DNA from: Pedobacter ginsenosidimutans
Lineage (GTDB): Bacteria; Bacteroidota; Bacteroidia; Sphingobacteriales; Sphingobacteriaceae
Length of the DNA stretch: 64,000 nt
Assembly (NCBI RefSeq): GCF_001442625.1
Contig: NZ_LMZQ01000027.1
Location: forward strand, 32,751-96,750
Direction of reading: 5' to 3'
Shown one piece after another: positions 35,984 through 45,347 of this stretch. A model generated the notes under the pieces. It made no database searches. It worked only from the letters and a program-made list of their open reading frames with translations, and was not told the DNA's origin. Within the stretch, counting starts at the first letter, position 1. Every line of letters begins with the position of its first letter. The position numbers and the translations under genes are program-made.

Positions 35984-37153
35984 ATGAAATATAAAAAATT
36001 AGAACAAACCTGGCGTTGGTATGGTCCGAACGATCCAGTTAGCCTACAGGATGTTAAACAAGCAGGCGCTACGGGCGTTGTAACCGCACTGCATCATATT
36101 CCGCATGGTGAAGTTTGGCCATTACAGGATATTCAGGAAAGAAAAGCCATTATCGAGGCAGCAGGTTTAACCTGGTCGGTAGTAGAAAGTGTTCCCGTGC
36201 ACGAAGCGATTAAAACGCGTAGGGCAGATGCAGGGCAGTATATCGAAAATTATAAAACCTCTTTGCGTAACCTATCGGCCTGCGGAATTAAGATTGTGTG
36301 CTACAATTTTATGCCGGTTTTAGACTGGACACGTACGCAATTAGATCTGGAAATGACCGATGGATCGAAAGCCCTTTATTTTAACTGGATCGATCTGGCC
36401 ATTTTTGATCTTTATATTTTAAAGAGAGAAGGTGCAGAAGCAGATTATTCGCAATCTATTTTAGATAGGGCTGCAGTTAAATACACTACTTTAACAGAGC
36501 AGGATTTAGTTGATCTTCGTATTAATGTATTAATGGGCATCCCGACCGAAAAAGAAATCGAGCTGGAGACTTTACGTAATAGCATTAACGAATATAAAAC
36601 CATTGGAACACAAGGCTTAAAAGAAAATTTGAAATTTTTCTTGTCATCTATTGCTGATGTTTGTACAGAAGAAGGTATTAAAATGACTATTCATCCTGAC
36701 GATCCTCCTTATGCTATTTTAGGTTTGCCAAGAATTGCGAGTACGCTCGAAGATTTTAATTACATTATTAAAGAAGTAGATCAGGCTTTTAACGGTGTTT
36801 GCTTTTGTACAGGCTCTTTAGGAGCCGGAATGGGGAATAATGCTTTAGAGATCTTTAATGCAGTCAAAGAACGTGTTTATTTTGCGCATTTGCGTAACGT
36901 TAAAAAAGATGAGGACGGGAGTTTTTACGAAGCAGATCATTTAGGTGGCGATGTGAACATGTACGAAATAATGAAAGCCTTATCAGAAGAAAATGCGTTA
37001 CGCGATAAATCAATTCCTTTTCGCCCAGATCATGGCCACCAAATGTTGGATGATCTGGCTAAAGTGACTAATCCGGGTTATTCTGCAATTGGCAGATTAA
37101 GAGGGTTGGCCGAGTTAAGAGGCTTAGAAATAGGCGTTACAGGGAATTACTAA
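35984..37153 (+). CDS. uxuA: Mannonate dehydratase
   Basis: Converts D-mannonate to 2-keto-3-deoxy-D-gluconate, 389 residues, the normal length. It is a TIM-barrel metalloenzyme; visible family segments are QTWRWYGPNDPVSL, GATGVVTALHHIPHGEVW, IHPDDPPYAILGLPRI, FAHLRNVKKDEDGSFYEADH and PFRPDHGHQM, with the metal-binding Cys and His residues in CFCTGSLGAG and HLR. It is the last gene of the hexuronate operon; glucuronate isomerase (UxaC), KDG kinase and aldolase are not in this window. A strong hairpin follows. Confidence 0.96.
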   Translation: MKYKKLEQTWRWYGPNDPVSLQDVKQAGATGVVTALHHIPHGEVWPLQDIQERKAIIEAAGLTWSVVESVPVHEAIKTRRADAGQYIENYKTSLRNLSACGIKIVCYNFMPVLDWTRTQLDLEMTDGSKALYFNWIDLAIFDLYILKREGAEADYSQSILDRAAVKYTTLTEQDLVDLRINVLMGIPTEKEIELETLRNSINEYKTIGTQGLKENLKFFLSSIADVCTEEGIKMTIHPDDPPYAILGLPRIASTLEDFNYIIKEVDQAFNGVCFCTGSLGAGMGNNALEIFNAVKERVYFAHLRNVKKDEDGSFYEADHLGGDVNMYEIMKALSEENALRDKSIPFRPDHGHQMLDDLAKVTNPGYSAIGRLRGLAELRGLEIGVTGNY

Positions 37154-37181
37154 ACAAATTTCTTAGAGAAATACATTCGCT

Positions 37182-37232
37182 TTGTCATCCTGTCCAAAGG
37201 ACTCCTGTGGAGAGCGTAGTCGAAGGATCTTT
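37182..37232. repeat. Dispersed repeat copy after uxuA
   Basis: GTCATCCTGTCCAAAGGACT followed by CCTGTGGAGAGCGTAGTCGA and AGGATCT. The inverted arms GTCC/GGAC recur in the copies at 45462 and 63266. Confidence 0.65.
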
Positions 37233-37243
37233 TTAACCACATA

Positions 37244-37283
37244 TGCGCACAAATAAAAACTGTTTTATTTGTGCGCATTTTTT
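37244..37283 (+). terminator. Strong intrinsic terminator after the hexuronate operon
   Basis: Perfect 15-bp stem TGCGCACAAATAAAA / TTTTATTTGTGCGCA with loop ACTG, followed by TTTTTT. It lies 90 nt past the uxuA stop. Confidence 0.88.
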
Positions 37284-37421
37284 GTAAGGGCTGAGCTTGT
37301 ATCCGCCTTTCGCCAGCCACCAAACCCTTATAGCTGATGCTTATTATCAATAAATACACCTCAATTCCCAAAATTTTAACTCACCTTTGCTTGTGGCTTG
37401 AAATTTGAGTCTCTTATAATT

Positions 37422-37655
37422 ATGGAAAACAGCAATAACCCCAAGAAGAAGATTTTAACGCCTTCTGTTGTACATGATGATTTACCTGAGGTTAAGAAGC
37501 CTGAGCATTTACGGAAGGTGCCGCTAAATCACGACAGTGGATTGCCAGAAAATCCTGAAAGAAATTATCACCATGAAGAATTAAAGAGTATAACCGCCAG
37601 TCACGACAAAATTCGGCATGCCGATGATGATATTTGGAACGGAGAAGACGCGTAA
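37422..37655 (+). CDS. Small hydrophilic hypothetical protein
   Basis: Protein of 77 residues, highly charged and probably disordered (KKKILTPSVVHDDLPEVKKP; HEELKSITASHDKIRHADDD). It has no signal peptide or domain. The ATG at 37422 is preferred to a TTG at 37398. Function unknown; similar small charged proteins are common in related genomes. Confidence 0.6.
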   Translation: MENSNNPKKKILTPSVVHDDLPEVKKPEHLRKVPLNHDSGLPENPERNYHHEELKSITASHDKIRHADDDIWNGEDA

Positions 37656-37859
37656 TTTAGATTTGATCAAGTTTTTTTGCGTGCTCGCTCTATGCTTTTG
37701 GCACAGAATAGAGTAAAAAACAACGTTTTTTATGGGTGAAGTCAAATTTATTCCGTCCAAATTAAATTTTAATTGCTTCTTTCTTAAATACTTATTTGAA
37801 ATAGAAAAAGTACCTTCTAAATAGTTTAAAATATATTTTTACATATTAAATAGAACTTC

Positions 37860-37867
37860 TATATTTG
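37860..37867 (+). promoter_or_regulatory. tRNA promoter -7 element
   Basis: TATATTTG matches TAnnTTTG, 19 nt upstream of the mature tRNA 5' end. Confidence 0.55.
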
Positions 37868-37885
37868 CAGCTCATTAAAAAATGA

Positions 37886-37959
37886 GCCTCGGTAGCTCAG
37901 CTGGATAGAGCGTCGGTTTTCTAAACCGAGGGTCAGGGGTTCGAGTCCCTTCCGGGGTA
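37886..37959 (+). tRNA. tRNA-Arg (anticodon TCT)
   Basis: Seventy-four-base cloverleaf. The acceptor GCCTCGG pairs with CCGGGGT, with two G-T pairs. The D-arm is GCTCAGCTGGATAGAGC. The anticodon stem TCGGT/ACCGA encloses loop TTTCTAA, giving anticodon TCT, which reads AGA. The T-arm is AGGGG-TTCGAGT-CCCTT. The discriminator is A and CCA is not encoded. Confidence 0.96.
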
Positions 37960-37985
37960 CATAAAGGCACATTTGTCAAAGATTC

Positions 37986-38017
37986 AAAGGATTGTTCGGT
38001 TTAGAGCAATCCTTTTT
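37986..38017 (+). terminator. Terminator after tRNA-Arg
   Basis: AAAGGATTG (37986-37994) pairs with CAATCCTTT (38007-38015), followed by further T residues. Confidence 0.8.
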
Positions 38018-38178
38018 TGTTGGTATTCACTAGATGAGGTTGTTCTAAATTTGCCTTACCTATCATCTTTTTTTGCATTACTGTCTTGCTGAGAGCAGGT
38101 AGATAACGTTAGGATAAAAATAGATCCATTTTTGATTTTTAATAGGGGGCTTAGCTATACTGTAGCAATAATCAATTT

Positions 38179-38658
38179 TTACCACTGCCGCCACTCTTCG
38201 GTGATGTCTTCATCCGCCGAGTTGTAGCCTTTGCGACTTGCAGCAAGATTGATGATTTCTGCGATCTGTTCCCGTTCTCCTGTTTCGATCAACGTTTCCT
38301 GCGTTTTATTATTGAGTTTATTGAGGGTTAGTATAGTTTTCTTGACTATTTTCATACCAGCTTTTTTGTTTTTGGAAGTAAGCATATCAGCTAAGTATTG
38401 CTTGAGTATCGTTTCACAGCTGTTGATGTCGTCAATTGTATAGGACGGTTGAGCATTCTGCATGTAAGATATCATTGAAGTCTTAAGATCACCGAGCAGC
38501 TTATTCAAGTCCTTTGGTGTGGTTTGGGTACTGTCTTTGGATTTTAGGTTTCCCTGTTCTAGTGTTTTGTTGGAGCTGGACTGTCCGCAGGCTGGTAAGG
38601 CTAAAGCTGAACTAATCAGGACAGTAAAAAGATAAAGTAGAGGGCGTTTGGTGTTCAT
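38179..38658 (-). CDS. Putative lipoprotein of unknown function
   Basis: Protein of 159 residues with a lipoprotein signal peptide whose lipobox is LPAC. A serine/lysine-rich linker (SSSNKTLEQGNLKSKDSTQTT) is followed by a helical domain with several conserved-looking helices (DLNKLLGDLKTSMISYMQNA; INSCETILKQYLADMLTSKN; EQIAEIINLAASRKGY). No family is recognised. The gene is monocistronic. Confidence 0.75.
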   Translation of the reverse strand: MNTKRPLLYLFTVLISSALALPACGQSSSNKTLEQGNLKSKDSTQTTPKDLNKLLGDLKTSMISYMQNAQPSYTIDDINSCETILKQYLADMLTSKNKKAGMKIVKKTILTLNKLNNKTQETLIETGEREQIAEIINLAASRKGYNSADEDITEEWRQW

Positions 38659-38932
38659 ACGCGAAGATAAACATTTTGGCTAGATTAATATTGTTCCACA
38701 CCCTGTAAGGTTGCAGTTTCTCTATACTGCCTTTCATCGGCTCTTTATATGCACTCTTTTTTGTGCAGAGTAGCCGAAAATGAGGCATTTATCATTGCTT
38801 CACATGTATCCCTAACAGGCAAAAATAATACACCGATCAGCCATGGTTTTTGAAAAATAGATTTCATTTTCATTTATCCGCTCAGCTATCCTTACTTTTG
38901 CCCGATATTATGGCCAAATGGTTTAATAAGAA

Positions 38933-39631
38933 ATGGATAATAGATTTTCTGATAGCAAGCAGGTTGCGGTGGTTTCCACTTTTTCTCATCTTTTAAATAC
39001 GAATTTTAAGGGAGACATAAATGCAGTTTGCTGGCAGAGAGACCTGGTTGGCGACTTTAGGGAAATTGTATCTAAACTTGAACTGAAAGCTGATCTCACA
39101 GAAGTTTCTATGGAAGATCTCCATGCGCTTAAGCTATCGGAACAAGGTAGTATGGCTAGGGAAGTTATCTTAAGTGATTTTCAGTTATTGGCTGATTCCG
39201 GAGCATCGCCTTCGCTCAATTTAATTAAAAGCTATCAGCGGGATGAGGAACTCGGTTTCATTTCAACAGATGTATATTCATTTCATGTAGACCGTTCGCC
39301 TATCGGTACAGATACTTTTTTATGTACCTATTATGGTGCTGCCAGTGAAATCTTAGCTAATCATCAGGCTGAACAAAAAATCCTGATCCCTGAAATCAGG
39401 CAAAAGCTCAAAGAACTGCATAACGGTCCGGAATCGGAATTTGAACACTTTTTGATGGAGCATTATTTTGACCTGCATTACCAGGCCAAAGCTGGTGCAA
39501 GACCCATCAATTTGGGATTGGGTCATTTATGGAGGTTGGCAGTAGATTATCCTGATAAACAGGTTTTACCATGCGTGCACCGGGCACCCAACGAAAAAGA
39601 TGGTGAGTATAGATTGCTTCTGATCTGCTAA
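38933..39631 (+). CDS. DUF1826-like protein, possible Fe(II)/2-oxoglutarate dioxygenase fold
   Basis: Cytosolic protein of 232 residues. The middle segment VYSFHVDRSPIGTDTFLCTYYG and the C-terminal VHRAPNEKDGEYRLLLIC resemble DUF1826 proteins, which end in a similar VHRSP...RLLLT pattern. The HxD (FHVD) and distal H...R (VHRAP ... YR) spacing is that of the cupin-like Fe(II)/2-oxoglutarate oxygenases, so an oxygenase activity is conceivable; it is inference only. A TAnnTTTG element (TACTTTTG, 38893-38900) precedes the gene. It is monocistronic. Confidence 0.55.
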   Translation: MDNRFSDSKQVAVVSTFSHLLNTNFKGDINAVCWQRDLVGDFREIVSKLELKADLTEVSMEDLHALKLSEQGSMAREVILSDFQLLADSGASPSLNLIKSYQRDEELGFISTDVYSFHVDRSPIGTDTFLCTYYGAASEILANHQAEQKILIPEIRQKLKELHNGPESEFEHFLMEHYFDLHYQAKAGARPINLGLGHLWRLAVDYPDKQVLPCVHRAPNEKDGEYRLLLIC

Positions 39632-39806
39632 AATTAAATTTTTTAATCTAATCCCCTTTATCAGTTGTTAATCAGATAGGTTATATCAGTTTAATTATCG
39701 GCAGGGCAATCTTTCTGTTTAAAAAATACCCCCTCGAAAAGTTTCGTAGTTAACATTTCTGCTTACTAATTTAACATTACTGCTCTGTGGTCATGATATG
39801 GCATTG

Positions 39807-39814
39807 TAGTTTTG
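39807..39814 (+). promoter_or_regulatory. GH31 gene -7 element
   Basis: TAGTTTTG matches TAnnTTTG, 52 nt upstream of the GH31 ATG. The -33 element is not clear. Confidence 0.4.
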
Positions 39815-39865
39815 CATCATAAAAACATACCACCATATTCTAACCAATTAATTCTTTGTTCCGTT

Positions 39866-42682
39866 ATGAAACGATTCTCTTTCTTTATTATATTGTTATT
39901 TGTTACTGGGAGATTGCTTGCCGCTGAAGCTGTTGAGACGCTGCAGAATGGGATGAAGGTACACCCCAAGGGAGGAGCTGCCAAAACTATTGAAATAAAT
40001 GTGATCAACAGCCGGATTGTTAGGGTACAGGCTTCACCCGAAAGCACTATTCCCCAGGTTGCAAGCCTTTGTATAGTAGCTGGATTAACTCCAACAGTGC
40101 CTTTCAAAGTAACAGGAAATGCGGAATTTGCCCAACTCTCCACCCAGGAGCTTACCGTCAAGGTTTCCCTTGTTACGGGTAAGGTTTCATTTAATGATAA
40201 ATTTGGGAAAGTAGTACTACAGGAGGCAAAAAGAAGCTTTAGCCCTATTAATGTCCAAAACGATAAAGGATATACCATGCAACAGGTCTTCTCGGGTACC
40301 CCAGGAGAGGCCATCTATGGGCTCGGGCAGCATCAATCTGACGATTTTAACTATAAACATAAAAGCGAAGATCTCTTCCAGTACAATACGAAGGTGGCTG
40401 TGCCATTCATCATGTCTACAAACAACTATGGCGTATTGTGGGATAACTATTCGCAGAGCAAATATGGCGATCCCCGAGATTATAAAGACCTGAACCAGTT
40501 TACCCTCTTTAATAAACAAGGTAAAAAAGGTTTTCTTACCGCTACGTATAATCAAAAAAATAACGCGCCCATTATCCGTCAGGAGTCGGCAATTGACTAT
40601 GAAAACCTCACAACTGTGAAGAAATTTCCTGCAGATTTTAATTTTAATAATGGTTCTGTAGTCTGGGAAGGAGAAATCCTTGCCAACCAAACTGATATTT
40701 ACAAATTTAGTCTTTATTATGCAGGTTATACTAAAGTATGGCTTGATGGAAAATTGGTAGTACCGGAGCGTTGGAGAACTTCATGGAATCCGAATACTTA
40801 TAGGTTTCCTTTCTCGCTAACAAAGGGAAAACGCACCAAAATAAAACTGGAGTGGAAACCTGATGGAGGTGTTTCGTATGTTGGCCTTAAAGCACTTTCT
40901 TCATCTCCGATAGAAAAAAATGGCAATATATCCTTTTGGTCAGAAATGGGCGATAAGATGGATTATTATTTCGTGGCCGGCAAAAATATGGACGATGTAA
41001 TCAGTGGTTACCGCACGCTTACAGGCAAGGCGAGCATTATGCCCAAATGGGCAATGGGTTTTTGGCAGAGCCGTGAGCGTTACAAAACCCAGGATGAACT
41101 ATTAAATGTGGTAAGTGAATACCGGAAGCGTAAGATTCCGCTTGATAATATTGTACTTGATTGGAGTTATTGGCCAGAAAATGCCTGGGGAAGCCATCAG
41201 TTTGACCTGAAACGTTTTCCTGATGCCAAAGGAATGGTAGACTCCGTGCATAAAGACAATGCAAATATCATGATATCGGTATGGCCAAAATTCTATACCA
41301 CAACAGATCATTTTAAACAATTTAGCGAAAAAGGATGGATGTACATGCAGGCAGTGCAGGACAGTGTGCGCGATTGGATAGGTACGGGTTATGTAGGATC
41401 TTTCTATGATGCCTATAGCCCCGATGCGCAAAAACTTTTTTGGAAACAGATGAAAGAAAACCTTTATGTAAAGGGATTCGATGCCTGGTGGATGGATGCT
41501 TCTGAGCCAAATATTCGTGATTGTACCGATATGGACTACCGTAAGAAACTGTGTGGGCCTACTGCTCTGGGTTCTTCTACAAAATACTTTAATGCATATG
41601 CCCTGATGAATGCTAACGCTATTTATAACGGGCAGCGTGAAACGGATAATAACAAGCGGGTATTTCTGTTAACGCGATCTGGTTTTGCGGGTTTACAAAG
41701 GTATTCTACCGCTACCTGGAGTGGCGATATCGCCTCAAGATGGGAAGACCTAAAAGCGCAGATTCCTGCCGGGCTTAATTTTGCAATGTCGGGTATTCCG
41801 TTCTGGACAATGGATATTGGTGGCTTCTGCGTGGAAAAACGTTATGGAGATGGCCAGCTTATTTTTGACGAAACAGGCAATGAGAATGCAGACCTGAAAG
41901 AATGGCGTGAATTAAATCTACGTTGGTTCCAGTTTGGGGCGTTTTGTCCGCTGTTCCGCAGTCATGGTCAGTTTCCTTACCGCGAAATCTATAACCTTGC
42001 TCCAGAAGGCCATCCGGTTTACAAAAGTCTGGTTTATTACGATCAACTACGCTACCGCTTAATGCCTTACATCTATTCGTTGGCAGGAATGGCGTATCAT
42101 AAGGATTATACACTGATGAGATCGCTCGCAATGGATTATACCGCCGATAAACAAACTTATGGCGTGAGTGATCAGTTCCTTTTAGGTTCGGGCTTAATGG
42201 TTTGTCCTGTTTATAGTTACAAAGCACGCAGCCGTGAAGTTTATTTTCCGGCAGGAAACCGTTGGTACGATTTCTATACAGGCAAGCAGATTGAAGGTGG
42301 CCAAAAGTTAAATATAGAAGCACCACTTGAGCGTATTCCTCTTTTTGTTCCTGCAGGTACTATTTTGCCTGTGGGTGATGTGATGCAATATACGTCAGAA
42401 AAGAAAGCTGATGATATCGAGATCAGGGTTTACAAAGGTAAAGATGGCAAGTTCAGTTTATACGAAGACGAGGGAAACAACTATAATTACGAAAAGGGTG
42501 CATTTTCAACGATCAATTTTGAATATAACCATGCCGCTGGTACGCTAACAATCGGCAATCGCGAGGGGACTTACGAAGGGATGTTAACCAACCGGATTTT
42601 TCGTGTGGTTGCCATCGGTAATTCAACAGCACCGGCTAAAGTTGTTCAATACAATGGTACTAAAACAGTGGTGAAACTCTGA
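39866..42682 (+). CDS. GH31 alpha-xylosidase-like glycosidase with PA14 insert
   Basis: Exported glycoside hydrolase of 938 residues; the ATG at 39866 begins the signal peptide (KRFSFFIILLFVTGRLLAAE). An N-terminal galactose-mutarotase-like domain is interrupted by a PA14 carbohydrate-binding module (about residues 215-350; DIYKFSLYYAGYTKVWLDGK, KIKLEWKPDGGVSYVGL). The barrel has nucleophile D544 in WWMDASEP and acid/base D621 in WSGDIASRW. The PA14 insert is the layout of the Bacteroides and Cellvibrio xyloglucan alpha-xylosidases, so removal of alpha-xylosyl side chains is the best guess; alpha-glucosidase is the alternative. A GH3 gene follows. Confidence 0.9.
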   Translation: MKRFSFFIILLFVTGRLLAAEAVETLQNGMKVHPKGGAAKTIEINVINSRIVRVQASPESTIPQVASLCIVAGLTPTVPFKVTGNAEFAQLSTQELTVKVSLVTGKVSFNDKFGKVVLQEAKRSFSPINVQNDKGYTMQQVFSGTPGEAIYGLGQHQSDDFNYKHKSEDLFQYNTKVAVPFIMSTNNYGVLWDNYSQSKYGDPRDYKDLNQFTLFNKQGKKGFLTATYNQKNNAPIIRQESAIDYENLTTVKKFPADFNFNNGSVVWEGEILANQTDIYKFSLYYAGYTKVWLDGKLVVPERWRTSWNPNTYRFPFSLTKGKRTKIKLEWKPDGGVSYVGLKALSSSPIEKNGNISFWSEMGDKMDYYFVAGKNMDDVISGYRTLTGKASIMPKWAMGFWQSRERYKTQDELLNVVSEYRKRKIPLDNIVLDWSYWPENAWGSHQFDLKRFPDAKGMVDSVHKDNANIMISVWPKFYTTTDHFKQFSEKGWMYMQAVQDSVRDWIGTGYVGSFYDAYSPDAQKLFWKQMKENLYVKGFDAWWMDASEPNIRDCTDMDYRKKLCGPTALGSSTKYFNAYALMNANAIYNGQRETDNNKRVFLLTRSGFAGLQRYSTATWSGDIASRWEDLKAQIPAGLNFAMSGIPFWTMDIGGFCVEKRYGDGQLIFDETGNENADLKEWRELNLRWFQFGAFCPLFRSHGQFPYREIYNLAPEGHPVYKSLVYYDQLRYRLMPYIYSLAGMAYHKDYTLMRSLAMDYTADKQTYGVSDQFLLGSGLMVCPVYSYKARSREVYFPAGNRWYDFYTGKQIEGGQKLNIEAPLERIPLFVPAGTILPVGDVMQYTSEKKADDIEIRVYKGKDGKFSLYEDEGNNYNYEKGAFSTINFEYNHAAGTLTIGNREGTYEGMLTNRIFRVVAIGNSTAPAKVVQYNGTKTVVKL

Positions 42683-43108
42683 AGACTTGATTAATAAGCA
42701 AGTGCGTTGCCATAATTTTGTTTTTTTGTTTAAATCCATGTTCAAACCTAGCAGATTAGCAGCATTGGCACCTCATTTTGAGCTAAATTGAGCTAAAATG
42801 GACCGTCATAGTCGTGGCAGGCAGTGCAAGTGCTGTGCCGTTTGTGGCGCACTGCTTAAGGGCAGCATAACCGTAAGCGGTGGTGCCATTCTGCGAAAGC
42901 AAGCTCTGGCTTTACCTTTTAGGTAAAGAAAAGGTAACCCCGGGGTAACCCTGGGGTAAGCTTGGGGTTAACCTGGTAGCAACAAAGGGTAAAGAACAGG
43001 TAAAGCAGGGGTAATCAAAAACAGCCCTTTTGCTGGCTTTCCAGGTAGGCAGCCAGTAAATCTTTCAGGCAAAAACGATAAAAACTAAACACAAAAGAAT
43101 ATAATTTA
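42683..43108. other. Intergenic region with an 11-bp periodic repeat array
   Basis: Between the GH31 and GH3 genes. It contains TTGAGCTAAA twice (from 42778), a hairpin CTTTACC-TTTTA-GGTAAAG (42910-42928) and then a run of GGGGTAA-type units at about 11-12-base spacing to 43015. Confidence 0.6.
42930..43015. repeat. Imperfect 11-bp tandem repeat, GGGGTAAC type
   Basis: Successive units CCGGGGTAACC, CTGGGGTAAGC, TTGGGGTTAACC, then AAAGGGTAAAG, AACAGGTAAAG and CAGGGGTAATC keep a period close to one helical turn. The array lies 95-180 nt upstream of the GH3 gene. Confidence 0.7.
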
Positions 43109-45307
43109 ATGAAATCGATATTTTTAACTATAGTAGCAACAGGAGCCTGGTTAATGGTTAATGCGCAACAAAAGCTTCCGGTTTACCTTGATATAAATAA
43201 ACCTATAGAAGAGCGGGTTGAAAATGCACTTTCAGCAATGACCACCGAAGAAAAAGTGTCGCTTTGTTATGCCCAGTCTAAGTTTAGTTCAAAAGGCGTG
43301 CCCCGCTTAGGAATTCCTGAAGTTTGGACGGATGATGGCCCTCACGGTATCCGTGAGGAAGTTTTATGGGATGAATGGGGTGGTGCCAACTGGACAAACG
43401 ATTCGTGTACGGCCTTTCCGGCTCTTACCTGTCTGTCAGCTTCCTTTAATCCTAAATTATCACTGCTTTATGGCAAGTCAATCGGAGAAGAAGCACGTTA
43501 CCGCAATAAAACCGTGTTATTAGGTCCTGGAATAAACATTTATCGTACACCATTAAACGGACGTAATTTTGAATATCTGGGTGAAGATCCTTTCCTCAGC
43601 TCACGTATGGTGGTGCCTTACATTCAGGGCGTTCAATCCATCGGCGTAGCGGCATGTGTAAAACATTTTGCACTGAACAATCAGGAAGAGTGGCGTGGAC
43701 ATATCAATGTTGATTTGAGCGACCGTGCGTTATACGAAATTTATTTACCTGCTTTTAAGGCCGCAGTGCAGGAAGGGAAAGCCTGGTCGATTATGGGTTC
43801 TTACAATCAGTTTAGAGGCGAGCATTGTTGTCACAATGACCTGCTTTTGAACAAAATCCTAAAAAATGACTGGAAATTCGATGGCGTGGTAATCAGCGAC
43901 TGGGGAGGTGTACATAGTACCGATCAGGCGGTTAATAACGGGCTGGATCTGGAAATGGGTACCTACACCGATGGTTTAACAACGAAGGGAAAGTTTCCTT
44001 ACTCTGAATACTATTTGGCCAATCCGTTCCTTAAAGGTATAAAAGAAGGGAAATATGATATTGCTTTGCTTAATGATAAAGCCCGCCGGATATTACGTTT
44101 GATTTTCCGTACCACCATGAGCGCCAACAGGCCCTTTGGCCGTTTCGTTTCTCCCGAACACAGTGAAGCTGCGCGTAAAATTGCTCAGGAAGGCATTGTG
44201 CTTTTAAAGAATGATAAACAGTTTTTTCCTGTTACAAACGGTAAATTCAAAAAGATTGCTGTTATCGGCGAAAATGCCGACCGTAGCCTGGTAATCGGCG
44301 GTGGATCATCCTCGCTAAAGGTGGCTTATGAAAAATCGCCTTTGGATGGATTGATTGCTAAATATGGGAAAGACCATGTGGTATACAGTCTTGGATATGC
44401 TTCAGGGCCATCACTTTACGGACGTGAAGAACCATCTAAGCTAAATGCTGATTCTTTGATGGATGCGGCGATCGAAGTTGCTAAACATGCCGAAGTTGTA
44501 TTCTTTATCGGAGGACTGAATAAAAACCACTTTCAGGATTGTGAAGGTGGCGACCGTAAGTCGTTAAGCCTTCCTTTCGGCCAGGATAAACTGATTGATG
44601 CATTATTGAAAGTAAATAAAAACATGGCTGTGGTACTGCTTAGCGGCAATGCAGTATCGATGCCTTGGGTAGATAAGGTGCCAGCTATTATTCAGGGATG
44701 GTATCTTGGTTCAGAGGCTGGATCTGCATTGGCTGATGTTATTTCTGGCGAGGTAAACCCTTCTGGTAAGTTGCCATTCTCTTTTCCAAAAAAGCTGGAA
44801 GATAACGGTGCACACTTTTATGGAAAAATTTCCTATCCCGGAGACAGCATTAACCAATATTACAAGGAAGATATTTTGGTCGGGTACCGTTGGTTTGATA
44901 CAAAAAAAATAGTGCCTCAATACGCCTTCGGGTATGGCCTTTCTTACACCAGCTTTAATTTAGGTGTTCTTTCTGCAGATAAATCGGCTTATAGTAAAGA
45001 CGATATCATCAAGGTCAGATTTACTGTTAAGAACACAGGAGCACGCTATGGCGCTGAGGTTGCTCAGTTGTATGTGAACGATCCTGTTTGCAGTGTTCCT
45101 CGCCCGGTAAAAGAGCTTAAAGCCTTTGAAAAAGTATTCCTGCAACCTGGGGAAACGAAAGTTGTTGAAATGGATATAAAAGTGGCAGATCTCGCTTTCT
45201 ATGATGAAAGTAAAAAGGATTGGAATGTTGAACCTGGAGACTTTATCCTGCAGCTTGGAAATTCATCAAATAATATTTCCCAGAAACTGAAAATAACTGT
45301 TAAATAG
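43109..45307 (+). CDS. GH3 beta-glucosidase (or beta-xylosidase)
   Basis: Exported glycosidase of 732 residues with a signal peptide ending near MVNAQQ. The N-terminal TIM barrel carries the nucleophile D264 in VVISDWGG; the acid/base is in the second, alpha/beta domain (QDCEGGDRKSLSLP region). A C-terminal fibronectin-III-like domain (about 640-732; VKFTVKNTGARYGAEVAQLY-like) completes the three-domain GH3 form. It probably hydrolyses beta-linked glucosyl or xylosyl ends. With the GH31 enzyme upstream it would dismantle xyloglucan-type oligosaccharides; no SusC/SusD pair is nearby. Confidence 0.92.
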   Translation: MKSIFLTIVATGAWLMVNAQQKLPVYLDINKPIEERVENALSAMTTEEKVSLCYAQSKFSSKGVPRLGIPEVWTDDGPHGIREEVLWDEWGGANWTNDSCTAFPALTCLSASFNPKLSLLYGKSIGEEARYRNKTVLLGPGINIYRTPLNGRNFEYLGEDPFLSSRMVVPYIQGVQSIGVAACVKHFALNNQEEWRGHINVDLSDRALYEIYLPAFKAAVQEGKAWSIMGSYNQFRGEHCCHNDLLLNKILKNDWKFDGVVISDWGGVHSTDQAVNNGLDLEMGTYTDGLTTKGKFPYSEYYLANPFLKGIKEGKYDIALLNDKARRILRLIFRTTMSANRPFGRFVSPEHSEAARKIAQEGIVLLKNDKQFFPVTNGKFKKIAVIGENADRSLVIGGGSSSLKVAYEKSPLDGLIAKYGKDHVVYSLGYASGPSLYGREEPSKLNADSLMDAAIEVAKHAEVVFFIGGLNKNHFQDCEGGDRKSLSLPFGQDKLIDALLKVNKNMAVVLLSGNAVSMPWVDKVPAIIQGWYLGSEAGSALADVISGEVNPSGKLPFSFPKKLEDNGAHFYGKISYPGDSINQYYKEDILVGYRWFDTKKIVPQYAFGYGLSYTSFNLGVLSADKSAYSKDDIIKVRFTVKNTGARYGAEVAQLYVNDPVCSVPRPVKELKAFEKVFLQPGETKVVEMDIKVADLAFYDESKKDWNVEPGDFILQLGNSSNNISQKLKITVK

Positions 45308-45347
45308 CCGGTAAAGAAGAATGCAAATAAAACAGCGTTATTTAGAG

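Noticed and set aside
42930..43015. CRISPR array
   Set aside because: Units are about 11 bp with no spacers and no cas genes, so this is a short tandem repeat.
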